A stretch of DNA of 64,000 bases, taken from assembly GCA_958510825.1 (NCBI GenBank), contig OY294049.1:39398774-39462773 (forward strand), read 5' to 3'. Below the pieces are notes generated by a model that was not told where the DNA came from, did not search any database, and was given only the letters and a program-made list of their open reading frames with translations. The DNA comes from Brachypterus glaber (lineage: Eukaryota; Arthropoda; Insecta; Coleoptera; Kateretidae). Both the position numbers and the translations under genes were made by a program. Shown in pieces: positions 1-11,905 of the stretch (positions are counted from its first letter, which is position 1; each line of letters begins with the position of its first letter).

Positions 1-70
1 AATTTGAAATCGATATCTCAACTCGTTTAAAAGTTAAGAGGGGGGAGGGTGACTTTTGGACCGCACTGTA
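1..70 (-). mobile_element. Partial Tc1/mariner-like element end (family C, copy 1)
   Basis: The first 68 bases are the reverse complement of the terminus at 37843-37915. Read outward the end is CAGTGCGGTCCAAAAGTCAC followed by TA, which fits a TA-inserting Tc1/mariner-type terminal repeat. Only this end lies in the window. A dispersed motif follows at about 71-150 (gggagaaaata then TCACCAG and TCTTAGACTA); it recurs at 18266-18350 and, reversed, near 2565-2595. No coding capacity is visible, so this is probably a non-autonomous copy. Confidence 0.7.
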
Positions 71-746
71 TATAAAATACAGCTGGGAGAAAATAAATAA
101 AATGGTCACCAGTTCTTAGACTATAAAATTAGGACAAACATTGAATATTATGTATATTTAATTTTTGTCTTATTTTTAAGATATTGCTGAGTATTATTGA
201 ACAATAGTGGATGATAATCACAAAAATTTGTCTCAATATTCGAAGGATTTAACAGTTTAGCGAAAATGTATCTTAAATTAAGATTCAAAGTAAGTAGATG
301 GTAATTGTTGACTGTTCTAATTCCACAAAAGCAGTATTGAAATGATGTCTCTAAACAAGAGCACTAAAAGAAAAATCTTCAAAGGACAAGACGGTGTAAA
401 AAAAAGTCTCCGCCAAATTGAAGTGGAAGTGCTATGCATCTCGATGTGAACTCATCACCACTGACAGCATGGCTAGAGCTGATAAGAATAGTCATGCTGC
501 ACTGCCTAACTTATATAAAACGTCCTATAAGATACTTTTTATTTAATTTGATTAATAATAAGTAGTACCTACAAATTGTAGGCTACAATATTAACAAAAT
601 ATCAGAAGAAAGAAGGTATACACTAGAATTGTGATAGAGAAACGTTATTATTTATTATATTTATACACAGTTAAGATTAGTAACACAGGTATACCACTAC
701 AAAAAGGGCCTTAGAATGACCTTGGATGGGAAAAGTTAGTGAACTC

Positions 747-962
747 CAACGAACTAACAACTCTTCTATCTAGAATACGCATACCGTTAATATAAAGTAT
801 CGCCAACATCTCGGTTTGTTTGTAAACAAATAGTAGGTATATTCAGGCCTGAACAATAACAATTACCAGTAACTTTTATTGTTGTCTCTGTTTGAACAAA
901 GCTGTGCGAGTAGGACGTTTTTTTCAGTTTTTACAAATGAAAGAAGATTTATTATTTCGTTG
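747..962 (+). mobile_element. hAT-type MITE, family B copy 1
   Basis: This 216-bp element starts CAACGAACTAACAACTCTTC and ends with a decayed inverted match finishing in TTTCGTTG. The flanks are GTGAACTC on the left and GTAAACTC on the right, an 8-bp target duplication with one mismatch. Copies at 5951-6195 and 35595-36154 also have 8-bp duplications with one mismatch each, which points to the hAT superfamily. Compared with copy 2 it has lost bases near its right end. It encodes nothing. Confidence 0.85.
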
Positions 963-1775
963 GTAAACTCAGACGACTGAGATGACAGTAGTAAAAAACA
1001 TCGACTCTGTGTGAATAGATTTGGCTGCTCGTTTAAAGCGTTTTGCGTAGCTAGATGTTTTTAAGATAGGGTAGCTTGGTTGAATTTTAGGGTCTACAAA
1101 AGGACTGGAAGATATACTTCTGCTATGTATTTTTTATTGTACTTTATCTAATATCCGCAGTGGAAAATAATTAACAGCCTCGCAGCGCAGCCATACAGTC
1201 ATAAAGTGACGCCAGAATCCGACGGCGCTGCTGAAAATGGAACCTAATCTTCACATTTCCACAGACAAGCAACTTATATCCATAATATCTGATGAATGGT
1301 ACAAACTTTAATAACAAACATCTGGATACGTTCTGGTTTTCACATGTAGACGTAGATCGCAGGAGATTTTGTTTTCAGAATACCTACTAAATTCATACGA
1401 GAAAATTGTTGTACATTTCCTACACGGTAGAGTAGAATAGGCGAAAATAATTAGTACTGGGGTTTCACAGAATCGAACAATCGAGATTTCTCGTCTTGTC
1501 TTGTCTCGATTTCGAGAAAAAGTCCAAAACAAGACTAGAGTTGCGTTGTAGAGAGTAAAAACTCTTGATTAAGAATAAAAACTTCTCGACTCTGAATTAA
1601 TTTTTTGTATTTATCTTTGTGGAAAGCGGGTGAACAATTTGAGGGTGATTGCGGTGAACTAATAAAGGAAAGCAAAAAAACCACTTACATGTGGGTGTGT
1701 GTGTGACATTTTTTTTTTCTATCTAGCTAGACTCCTCTTGTTCAGAAAACCTGAACAGGCATTATTTAAAATATA

Positions 1776-2193
1776 CATGGAAAAAAAAATTATAGCTAGG
1801 AGCGCTATAACACACATACCAAGCAAATTATAATCGCTTATTATATAAATACAAGGCTTTCTCTTACAATTATGGCAGTCAGTGTAAAAATTTATATGAA
1901 ATACTTTAATTGTTTAGTGAATAATAAAATATAACAAATAGTATGGCATTTATAGCTTAAATAGATTTAATTATTGTCCGTGCTAATAATTTTTATAATA
2001 TAATTCTGTAAATTTATAATAGTGCCTGTAATAAATATAATCGTGTCTGTAATATATATAATCGTTTCCAATTTATTTTTAACATTATTAGTTATTGTGT
2101 CCCTTATAATCTATAGCTTAAATCACTATAATTTGCCACTGTTACCAAATATCTTATAATGTATAGCGCAGAGCCCACTAATTTCTTTCCGTG
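1776..2193 (+). mobile_element. MITE family A, copy 1 (CACGGAAA termini, TA duplication)
   Basis: One of four nearly identical copies of about 420 bp (also 10695-11118, 19626-20049 and, reversed, 21346-21771). It begins CATGGAAAAAAAAATTATAG (CACGG in the others) and ends TTTCTTTCCGTG, giving a short inverted repeat CACGGAAA, and is flanked by TA on both sides. It is AT-rich inside with repeated TTATAATC-like words and no reading frame. It lacks about 7 bases near its middle compared with copy 2. The near identity of the copies implies recent spread by a transposase encoded elsewhere. Confidence 0.92.
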
Positions 2194-5100
2194 TACATAT
2201 TTGTATAAAAAAGAAGAATTTGGTTACAATGAACAGCAGATTAATAAAACACTTAAGTTCTAAATTGTATATAAACCAAATTCTATTCAAATAAAATATC
2301 ATTCACCTATGATCATTCTTTCTTTTAACACCTTTGACTCACCTTGAAGTTAAGTCTATCTACAAACCTCTGAGGCTGGGGGTTGAGTGAGTCACAGTTA
2401 GAGTCCAGCTCCCAAGCTGCCTCCAGCTGCTTTTAAACACCTCTGAATCGATCGTGCTGATGCTGCATGGATGAGGAAAGGAATGGACAACAGCACTATT
2501 TAGCGCGGTATATTACGTTAAAGCGATGTAACTATAAATGAAGTAATCTAGAATGCCGGTAATAGTCTAAGACCTGGTGACCATTTATGCCGATTTAAAG
2601 AGCAAAAATGTACTTACGAAACTTGAATGTGTAAAAGACAATATCTTTAATCAGAATAAATGAAAAATAGGTCACGATACAACATTCCTTATATTACACT
2701 CCGTCAAATCATCGAAGATATCACGAGAAATGAAATATTGTTGATATTTCAAACTTTATTATATATTATATATATATATATATATATGTACTCTTCATAA
2801 CTTTATAACTGGAAGAGTATTATACTTTCGTCAAAATTTACCCCACATAATTTTTTTATCAAATTTTTAACATTTTTTTAAAGGTCCTTCTGTCTGTCTG
2901 TTTGGCACATAAAACAAAAATGACCTCTGTTTGTTTTATTTAATTTCCATAAAAAAAAAACTTTATATTGGAAATCCTATAGAAAGTAGATCTGTGGCAT
3001 CTATTTAACTAAAAGCAGTGGATTATATGAGTAAACATACAATGGCAATGCGATAGTTATCTATTACTTCGCCGTGCCTGTGGGAATCTAGGCAAAAAAA
3101 CGTTTTGCTCTAGCTCTAGCTTAACGATAACATTTTAAATCTTTTTAACCTTTTTTTTACATGAAGTTTCGGACTGGGAATGCATTTTATCGGGCAAAAG
3201 CCCATAGCTCCAAAACTAAGTATTTTTAGTCTTTTTTTTTATGTTGAATCTTCCTTTGAAATGTGTAAATCTATTTCTGAATTGTTGAGTATTAAAATGA
3301 AAAACACGACATCGTCTTAAACAAGAATAGTAATAATCTAATTCAGCTTCACATATGAAATATATTGAAAGCGATAAAATTCGACGACAACGCTTAAGTA
3401 TCGTATATTAGATTGTCGTCGTTGTAAGCGCAAATTTTGGCACAAACTTACTAAAGTTAAAAGTTAAGTAATTTTGAATATTAAACCAGTAATTTTGCAC
3501 CAACGTACGAGACGAAGATAATATATTTAATGCCATAAACCTAGTTTCAAATAATGGTAATAAGATATAAGACAAATTTTCTCTAAACTATCACATTACC
3601 ACTATATACACCAAGAAAAATTAAAATCATTTAAATTACGGGTGGCCATAGCTGTAATTTAGTAAAGTCGCCTTTTCAGGAGCAATTTGTAAGCAAGTTT
3701 GGTGCTATGCAATTTTGTTGCAAGAATGATTCAGTCACATGCCTTCAGGCAAATTTGATGCTATTTTCGAGCCATCAAATTATTAGAACAAGTTCTATTT
3801 TTCGACGATTTTCATGCAAGATTTATAGTTATTTTTGTGGTAACAACCTGGAAAAAAGTTACTAAATCGATGTTTTTTTACTAATATAGTAGCAACTGGA
3901 CATGTTAATAATTATTATTATTAATAATAGGCCGGTCTGTCTAACTAAAAAGCTTCCTTAAAAAAGCAAATGCTAGGTTATGTTTTTGTCAACAAATGCA
4001 GAGACACGTCAAAATTGTGTGGTTGGCAGCCTCCCTCTCTCTGTCGGTCTGTCTGAGCAATTTGTGACCACGTTAACTCGAGAACGCTTCAAATTTGGAC
4101 CATAGGTGATTTAGTTTTAGGCTGGGATTGTTTTTGGTGAAAATAGGGATGGATGAGGGTGTATAATGGAGTAAAAAATATTTTTTTGAAGAAACGTTCT
4201 TTTTTATATATATTTTTTTGCTTTACTTTAAAGGGAAAAGTATTATTATTTTGTTGGCAGCAGTATTTTTTTTTATTTAGCTACTTTGGTTATAAAACTA
4301 ATTATAATAAGCTGCAAAGTGCGTTCAGGACCGCATTTACGTACTTTTAAAAAGAGGTTTGGACTTTTTTAAAATCACAATAAAAATTTCTCTTCGTTTA
4401 CTTTATTCCTTGTACAGCTAGAAACTAGTTTTACTTAAAAAAATATGGCATAAATCTTGATAATGCAAAAGTTTTAAATTCAATTTAGCTTCAGGGTTTT
4501 GCGAATTAAGACAAATTTCCAAAACGATGATGACGACGACTCGTTGACTATATCCCACTTTTTTAAAAGCATAATCTACTGACAATTATTTGTTTTAATC
4601 TTTAAAAATTCCAGTTTTAATTCGTTTAGGTTTAACGGAACAATAATTCAAATGAACACACAAGAAATTTTAATGAGCTTTACTTGAAATATTCTTTTTA
4701 ATTTTAAAGAACAGTATTTTTTGATTTTTTCTTTCTATTCTTTAGAAACTTTTACTGCAAGTGGCGGTTGCTAGTTTAATAATTTAAAAAGTACAAGCAA
4801 AAATAGTTTTTAAGATTCGAATGTAGATTTTTTGGTACTTACTTTATAGAAAAAGGGGTAAATTTCATGCGCATGCACCGAAAGTAGAACAAAAAAAGTT
4901 ACTGTCACGAAAAAATACTTTCGTTCATGTATTAAAAAGCAACCTTATTTATAATCGTTTATTATAAAAACGATGTTTTTTCGATGAAATACGTTTTTTT
5001 GACAATGTCTTTTGGGCTATTATAGAAAAAATGCATTGTAGAATGCAGAATTCTATTATTTATTGCAGAATAGTGTAATAGTTACGCTAACAAATTGATC

Positions 5101-5613
5101 TGTATCTGACAAAATATACGAACAAGTTCTGTAATGCTTCGCATTGCATAATATGCTCTTCTCAATATTCGAAGAGATTTTAACAATGATGTAAAAGGTT
5201 TTAGAATTTTAAATAGAAAATTAAAAGTGATTTTATTAACTATACTTATTTTGATTTTTTAATAAACATCCCCATGTTGTATCTATCGGCAACTTTATAA
5301 ACCCTTGATACAACAATAGTGTCCGCGATATTGGATACGACATTTTGACACCAGATCTGTAATCATCAATAACTAATATTTACTAATATTTCAACAGAAT
5401 TTAAAGCCACCAATTTCTACCACTAGAAGACGACACCTTCTGGTTATTGTCGTCACTGAAGGCTTCTTCAACTTCTGAAAATTTCAGATTTTTCAGAAAT
5501 TTTCAGGATTTTCAGGACTTCTAGATACCAAACTGGTCCAGGAGCCCCCATTAGTCCTACTCTCAAAAACAGCTGTCTTCTATTTTTTTTTTGTGGTAAT
5601 ATAAAGAATCTAT
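2194..5613. other. AT-rich intergenic stretch without recognised gene
   Basis: No protein homology or RNA gene is recognised. It holds a (TA)n run at about 2761-2788, homopolymer T tracts, and two CTGTCTGTCTG-type microsatellite patches (about 2888 and 4035). The second is followed by ACCACG-TAACTCGAGAACG-like sequence also seen near 63470, so it is probably a decayed dispersed repeat. The short open frame at 4153-4350 is low-complexity and unsupported. Confidence 0.6.
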
Positions 5614-5758
5614 GAAAATAAAGTTTAGTGCCTTATAGAAGGAAAACTGTTTAAATCCATATTTTTCACAATCAATGAGAAAATTCTGTAGTAGAGTAGT
5701 GCAATTTCTTTATGGATTTAAGCAGTTTTCCGTCTATAAGGGACTAAACATTATTTTT
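5614..5758. repeat. Short palindromic element U
   Basis: Arms of about 45 bp face each other: AGTTTAGTGCCTTATAGAAG on the left and its imperfect reverse complement ending GGGACTAAACATTATT on the right. The spacer contains CAATCAATGAGAAAATT and GTAGTAGAG. A fragment of spacer plus arm recurs, rearranged, at about 6275-6330 (CTCATTGATTGTGAAAATT). It is a hairpin-forming non-coding repeat, possibly a MITE; no target duplication was identified. Confidence 0.6.
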
Positions 5759-5950
5759 ATTTATAATTTGATTTGCCGTGTCGGTACTAGGTGCTGGCTT
5801 TGAGACAAATTTTTTGTCCGCCTGTGTACCTAGATATAGATAATTCTTATCAGATTACAGGTCTGCCAACATCTAATGTAGTACTTTTGTGCAAACATTA
5901 GATGGCGCCACCAGCTTGTACGCTCTGTATTTTCTACAGTCGGTGCGAAA

Positions 5951-6195
5951 CAACGAACTAATAACTCTTCTCTCTAGAATGGGCATTTCATTCGTTAAAA
6001 CTGACAAAAACGTCGGCAACATAAACATTCGTCTGTCTTACTCACACATCTTTGTCCTAACAGAAACAACAATACCAGTTACTGGTAATTCAGGCCTGAA
6101 TATACCTACTATTTGTTTACAAACAAACCGAGATGTTGGCGATACTTTATTTTAACAGTATGCGTATTCTAGAAAGAAGAGTTATTAGTTCTTTG
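5951..6195 (+). mobile_element. hAT-type MITE, family B copy 2 (best preserved)
   Basis: A 245-bp element with about 30-bp inverted ends: CAACGAACTAATAACTCTTC on the left, and ATTCTAGAAAGAAGAGTTAT through GTTCTTTG on the right. The flanking octamers are GTGCGAAA and GTGCAAAA. The interior is inverted relative to copies 1 and 3 (for example the CAGGCCTGAATATACC segment), as expected for a palindromic MITE inserted in the other direction. The 88-codon frame across it is a read-through, not a gene. Confidence 0.88.
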
Positions 6196-6449
6196 GTGCA
6201 AAATACCAATATATGCTCACTGATGATCGCAAAAAAGCTTGAAATAGCAGCTATATGACATTTTGGTAGGGATTTTCTCATTGATTGTGAAAATTATGTA
6301 GTAGAGCAGTGCAATTTCTTTATGGATAAAGAATTTATCAGGTTATGTGGATCGATCCGGTAAATTCATCCATTATGCTTCGCAGTGTATTTGTTTTGAA
6401 ATATTTTTTCTGTGTACCTTTGGAATAATATATTATTATGTCTTCTAAA

Positions 6450-6720
6450 TCAAGAAAGTTTAAAGACACGGTATTTGAAACGGCGTCGGTGCAACGAGAA
6501 GTATAATAGAGCAAATGCGTGTACGCGTCATTACACCGTTTGCGCTCAACACCGCCATTGTGCATGCACTGTGCATGCACATTTTGCCTGGCTGCTTTAG
6601 AATGAACTGTCGCCGTCTATATACTGCCGCACGAAGGCTATAGACCGTATTATCCAGGGAAAAAGGAAACTGGAACATTGTTATTAATGTACGCAACCCA
6701 CAATCGCGCAAATATTTTGG
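6450..6720. other. Locally GC-richer non-coding patch
   Basis: This stretch is richer in G+C and CpG than its surroundings and contains a small inverted word pair (TGTGCATGCACTGTGCATGCA). Overlapping short frames run on both strands, and none matches a family I recognise. It could be a fragment of an old mobile element or an unrecognised exon; the sequence does not decide. Confidence 0.3.
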
Positions 6721-6961
6721 GTTGCTTAGTTATAGGGTGATAAATAAATCAGCCTTTTCGATGATTTAAGGAATATATTGTTAGAATTGTTTAAATAAAA
6801 TACAAAATTTTCTCTTATAGTCTCATTCACAGGTATTTCGACTTTCACCTAAATACCTAAATACGGTCGTATTTTGCATTTCACCCATTTTAACATGGTA
6901 ATTTTGTGTGGTGCATGATCCGTACCAGCAAATTACCATGGTAAAAAGGCTGATATTCATA

Positions 6962-7461
6962 CAGGGTGTTTACTAAGTACGGTAACGTAACGTAAGGGTG
7001 TAATTACTTACTCAAAAATAAGAAAAAAAGTTTCTATAAACATATGTTCTAAAGTGACTCGTAAGGGAGCTACGCCCCTTCAAATGGGGTTCCAAAATTC
7101 GATTTTTATTTAATAACTCAGGAACTCTTTGTGTTATAGCAACTAGGTATTTCATGTGATCTATCTCTAATAAGGCCTATCAGCCAATGGTATTTGCATG
7201 TAGTTACTTTAACCAGGGGCATCCGAAATGGAGGGGCCTTATCAGGTAAAGGTAAGAGATTCCTCAGGTAGACACATTCAAAAGGAGAAGGAAGTTAAAG
7301 TAACTACATGCAAATACCATTGGCTGATGGGCCTTATTAGAGATAGATCACATGCAATACCTCGTTGCTATAACATAAAGTTCCTGAGTTATTAAATAAA
7401 AATCGAATTTTTGTAAGGAATTATACCCTGAAGTTACGTACCGTACTTAGTAAACACCCTG
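6962..7461. mobile_element. TA-flanked long-palindrome element S
   Basis: A 500-bp element with arms of about 230 bp. Left end CAGGGTGTTTACTAAGTACG and right end ...CCGTACTTAGTAAACACCCTG are near reverse complements, flanked by TA on both sides. The arms include a matched GCAAATACCATTGGCTGAT segment. Only a short centre around 7200-7300 is unpaired. Terminus and TA duplication suggest a Tc1/mariner-type foldback MITE. The CAGGGTGTTT end resembles element T at 43122-43697. Confidence 0.85.
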
Positions 7462-8190
7462 TATTACGCATAACACGTCGGTATTCAGGTACTAGTTTGT
7501 GATGAAATCAGTCCGAATAAAATGGATATTACGGCCGATTTGATACGTACGGCAGTACTGCACTAAGATAAATTTAACACCGGTAACTCCAACAACTTTC
7601 CTTCCAGAGGCATTAATGACAATTATTTATAACTTAATAATTTTCTATTGTGTATTTTCCACAAAGGAAATCGTTTTACAAAAGAAAAATTAGATAGTAT
7701 TTATTTAATTTAAAACTGCTTCGTTTCAGTTCAGCGCGTTAAATAGTCATCATCTTGGTTACCGTAATATGGGGCAACTTGGATACCTTGGTCAAAAATT
7801 AATTATCCATTATTATTATTATTATTACTAATATTTATTTAACATACCTGTATCGAGGAATATGATATTTTAAAATAAATATATTTTTGGCACATACCTG
7901 TAAAAAAAGAAAAACAATTATTAACACTTCATTAAACAAATTTTGGCGTATAATAAATTTAAAACGGAATGACTAATCGTACATGTATACACATAGTCTA
8001 ACATTGTTGTATATCTTTATGTGTATTTAGATGACCTAACTTTTTTTTAATCGTTTATTTTCTGGAAGGTTTTGTGTTCTTGATGCTGATGGGGGAGAGT
8101 AAATTTTTAACGAAAAATATACCTTAAAAACCTTAAAATGACACTGCGACACAGTGACTGTGTACTGTTCAAACTTGGTTGATGAATGCC

Positions 8191-8316
8191 TTATGCGGCA
8201 TTTACACTTAAACAGTAGTGTTGCGGCCACAGTTTTTTAGAAATTCAGAATGCTGGTTTCTGATTGGCTAAGAAACTGTTGCAGCGACACTATTGCTCAA
8301 GTGTAAATGCCACATT
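8191..8316. repeat. Small palindromic element AQ
   Basis: The segment TGCGGCATTTACACTTAAAC, then AGTGTTGCGGCCACAGTTTT, is mirrored about 70 bp later by AAACTGTTGCAGCGACACTA and CAAGTGTAAATGCCACATT. Arms are about 50 bp around a short spacer, so the transcript would be a hairpin. It is non-coding. It is probably a MITE; the target duplication is not clear. Confidence 0.6.
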
Positions 8317-8975
8317 AAATATTAAAACTTAAAATAAAGCTGAGTAATGTCACCTTAATATTTTGCAATTTAAAATTATAAGTTAGCTAAAGCATAATAT
8401 GCTAAATATTATTTATTTATTTATTTAGTTTATATGCAGTGAATATAGCTATTTATATGTATATATTATATGTATATATTATATGTATTGAAAACAAGAC
8501 CGTCATTCAAACATTTCACTCTACCTAGCTGGCTTTAATTTCCTTTAAATGCTGGTTTTTGGTGTTAATTAAGTGCTATGTATCATTAAATCTAATTAAA
8601 TGTATTAAGTTCTAATTAAATGTATTAAATTTCAAAGTACAATGTGTATTTGAATTCGTTTCTACCTTCTAATTAGAAGCATTTAGCAATATAATACCTT
8701 GATGTGTAAAAACTTTGAATTAACTCAAACCAGCACAAAATTGTGTACAGTAAAGAGGGTGAATATGGAATAGGGTAGGGAATGTGAAATATCTGACCTT
8801 ACTGACATTAATATCATACAGGCCGATTTTGAAAAATGAAAAAATGTACCACGATAATTTGTGTGTAAAATTTTTTGGTTCGAGACCAGAGCCGTAACCT
8901 GGGCGTGGCGAATGTGGCATTTGCCATGGGCACAACACATTTAAGAGGCGCGCGAAAAGTAAACTGAATATTCAG

Positions 8976-9035
8976 TTACAAATGGATAGGAAATCAGAAA
9001 TTATTATCCTATACAATTGTACTTTAATTTTTCAG
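8976..9035 (+). repeat. Truncated copy of MITE J
   Basis: The sequence GTTACAAATGGATAGGAAAT followed by TATCCTATACAATTGTACTT matches one end of family J (full copies at 45499-45865 and 49627-49818). It is preceded by the same ACTGAATATTCA palindrome that borders other J copies. The second half is missing. Confidence 0.65.
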
Positions 9036-9088
9036 TTCAGTTTTTAAGTGGATTTTAATCGATTATTTTTAACGTTTTTATCAACCAA

Positions 9089-10170
9089 TCATTTAACAAT
9101 ATTTCTAACCACGTGTTCATATTACAGTTATATCAGGAATTTTCTACTGTAGATAATTCTAGTGAGATTCGCTGCAGTATTTTGTTTTTTTAGTATTTCT
9201 CTTTTACAACAAGATTTCATACCTAAAACTAATTAATAATTAAATATGAATATATTACTATCTATAATTATTGTTATTACTTTATTATTTACCAAAAAAT
9301 ACCACAAAATATTCTTTTTATAAAATTTGATGACAGTTTTTATAGGTTGACTTTTATGAATATGTTGCAAGCCTAGCGCAGTACCGCGCTGGTCAGTACT
9401 GAAAGTGACTGAAGTAATTTGCAATTTAAAAATGAACAAAAAACGTTTTAGTTTACCAATGGAGCTCTCTAAAACTAGAATTATGAAACAAAATGCGTCT
9501 ACCCTATCTCTATCTCATTTGTGCTACACTTTCGAGCCAACCAAATAAATACTGTATTTGTTTTTCATACAACAAATACAGTATTTATTTGGTTGGCCGG
9601 AAAGTGTAGCAGTGAGCGGCACGAACGAACATAGCTAATGTGAATCTGTAGAATAAGATAATTCTACTAAAATTTAGATGGCGCCAGTAATTTCTTTAAT
9701 AAAAATAATATAGTTAAACTTTTCGCCCGGCCAAGTAAATATTGTATTTGTTCAACAAAGAACAAATACAGAATTTGTTGGGTTGGGTGGAAGTGGGAGT
9801 GTATGTATGTCTTCTATCCTTTTTGGGTAGAACTTTTGTCCCTGTCTAATCTAACGGGAGAAATCTCCATTGAGAATGAAATGAAATTAAACAAATTTAA
9901 GAATATGCCTGTAAAAATATTAAGATAAGCAATAAAACATTTTGCGACGAAAAAAATATAAAAGTAGGTTTGACATATTATAAATCGTTAAAAAATAATC
10001 TTCCGAATAACACATGATTCTTCGAATTATCGGGAAAAATTCACAGTTTTCATTCAAATTTGCCGTCAAAGGAAATAATTACTCCAGGGGCATCGCCCCT
10101 GCAGGTCGTGATTATTTCCAGACACCAAATTTTCATGAAAACAGCGAATTTTTCCTGCATAATTCTCAGC
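9089..10170 (+). repeat. Dispersed repeat F, copy 1, interrupted by element D
   Basis: Bases 9089-9224 and 9907-10170 together match, in reverse, 63551-64000. The gap between them holds unrelated sequence including element D (9457-9872). The downstream part contains a strong hairpin: GGAAATAATTACTCC, AGGGGCATCGCCCCTG, then ATTATTTCC. A shorter third copy of this hairpin region is at 59411-59520. The repeat is non-coding and its superfamily is unknown. Its true left end is not defined here because the matching copy runs off the window. Confidence 0.75.
9457..9872 (+). mobile_element. Hairpin-rich element D, copy 1
   Basis: A 416-bp element ending in an inverted repeat, CAATGGAGCTCTCT on the left and GGGAGAAATCTCCATTG on the right. 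The copy at 38322-38735 is about 95% alike by eye, and similarity stops exactly at these ends. Inside are two separate hairpins: one at about 9535-9597 built on CCAACCAAATAAATACTGTA, and a weaker related one at about 9725-9787. No target duplication is visible at either copy. It encodes nothing. Confidence 0.85.
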
Positions 10171-10694
10171 CCCTTGTGTAATTAAATATGAGAATTTTCA
10201 ATAGAGCTAAGAACTCGTTTGTTTCAGGGGAAGCACGAAAATAGTTGAAAACTATTCACGACGGGACTGCACTTATTCAGAAAACCCTACACATGCAACG
10301 CCGGAAAGTTTGGAAAATTTACCAGATAGTTTTGGGATTTATTAACATTTCAATGACATTGGAATTACCATATTTATGAAGACAAATGAGAGAATTTGGA
10401 ATACCTCGACCTATCTCAAAAATATTTATTATACATTTATAAACATACATTTGTAAATATTCAGAAAAAAAAATGTTTTGAAAAAAAATGTGTATTTTAA
10501 AAAAATATTCTAATATGAAGTATTTGTGATGATTGTTTTAGATACTTGCATGTATAAAAATACTTGCTTGAAATAAACATATTTAACTAAATAAAAAAAG
10601 AACAATATTTATTTTAAGCTCAATTAGTACCTACTTGTTTCCAAAAAATTAGTATTAACTAGTACTATTTTTACTATTTTTCGTATTTTAACTA

Positions 10695-11118
10695 CACGGA
10701 AAAAAAAATTATAGCTAGGAGCGCTATAACACACATACCAAGCAAATTATAATCGCTTATTATATAAATACAAGGCTTTCTCTTACAATTATGGCAGTCA
10801 GTGTAAAAATTTATATGAAATACTTTAATTGTTTAGTGAATAATAAAATATAACAAATAGTATGGCATTTATAGCTTAAATAGATTTAATTATTGTCCGT
10901 GCTAATAATTTTTATAATATAATGAAATTTCTGTAAATTTATAATAGTGCCTGTAATAAATATAATCGTGTCTGTAATATATATAATCGTTTCCAATTTA
11001 TTTTTAACATTATTAGTTATTGTGTCCCTTATAATCTATAGCTTAAATCACTATAATTTGCCACTGTTACCAAATATCTTATAATGTATAGCGCAGAGCC
11101 CACTAATTTCTTTCCGTG
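10695..11118 (+). mobile_element. MITE family A, copy 2
   Basis: A 424-bp copy, CACGGAAA...TTTCCGTG, flanked by TA on both sides. It is essentially colinear with copies 1, 3 and 4. The surrounding sequence is AT-rich and featureless, so the insertion disrupts nothing recognisable. Confidence 0.93.
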
Positions 11119-11420
11119 TACTCAGTATAAAAATCTACTAGTCTTTTTTCATTTAAGTTTCTTTAAAACTTAAAAAGAAATTTTATCATTCAAGCCAAGC
11201 ACTTTTACCTGATTTAAGTCGAAACCTATTGGTCTAAGTAACTTACTTACTTACTTAACTTAAATTAAGCAAAACATACTTGCGGATATACAAACTTTTG
11301 AGTCAATTTATGTGCATATTACCTGCTTGTTTTTAATAATAATTTATCTGTATGTTAACAAAATCCAAAAAGCATGGCAATGTTTTTGGAAGGGGGCCCG
11401 GGGGTAATGTTTTTTTTACT

Positions 11421-11905
11421 TTTTCTATTTTGCGACTCTTATAAGCTCATAATCACACGCATTTTGTGTGTTTTTATAAGCCCATAAGAGGTCTGTACTT
11501 TTTGTTCTTTTGGGTTGGCAACCAACCTGGCCTATAGCTTGACGTTGACGTTTTCCGTGCAAATGTCAATGTCGCTTTAAAGTTGTATTTTCTACAAAAT
11601 TTTGTGTTTAGGTTATTTTTACCATGTTAAAATTGTGGCTTGGTTAATTGCAGTAAAAAAGAGAAGAGATGATTATAAAATATATCAAAATATCATTTGT
11701 TCTTAGAATTTTAAACATGGTGTAAACTGTAATGCCAATCCAAAACAAAAATCCCTAAATCAGTCATCAATTTAAATGTAAGTTTTTTTTTAAATTTTAG
11801 AGCAAAATAGAAAAAATTGTATAAAGCACTCGTTTCATAACACGTTTTTAGCGCACGAGTGCTTTATACTATTTTTTCGCTAAAAACGTATGTTATGAAA
11901 CTAAT
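11421..11905 (+). repeat. Repeat K, copy 1, with terminal hairpin module
   Basis: The core at about 11421-11818 is bounded by TTTTCTATTTTGC and its reverse complement GCAAAATAGAAAA. Near the left end is a hairpin around CTCATAATCACACGCATTTT. Immediately right of the core is a strong hairpin with 15-bp perfect arms, GTATAAAGCACTCGT and ACGAGTGCTTTATAC, at about 11820-11871. Reverse copies lie at 28780-29155 and 32125-32470. It is non-coding and the class is not assigned. Confidence 0.8.

Noticed and set aside
2761..2788. TA repeat as a regulatory or origin element
   Set aside because: An ordinary dinucleotide microsatellite, as is the longer one at 14932-14975.
6218..6250. CTGATGATCGC...GCTTGAAAT, hammerhead-like boxes
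   Set aside because: The bases between the boxes do not form helix II, the second box is GAAAT, and no stem I or III is seen. A chance or very decayed motif.
9457..9872. Element D as a Helitron
   Set aside because: Lack of target duplication and the hairpins suggested it, but there is no TC start, no CTRR end, and inverted termini are present.
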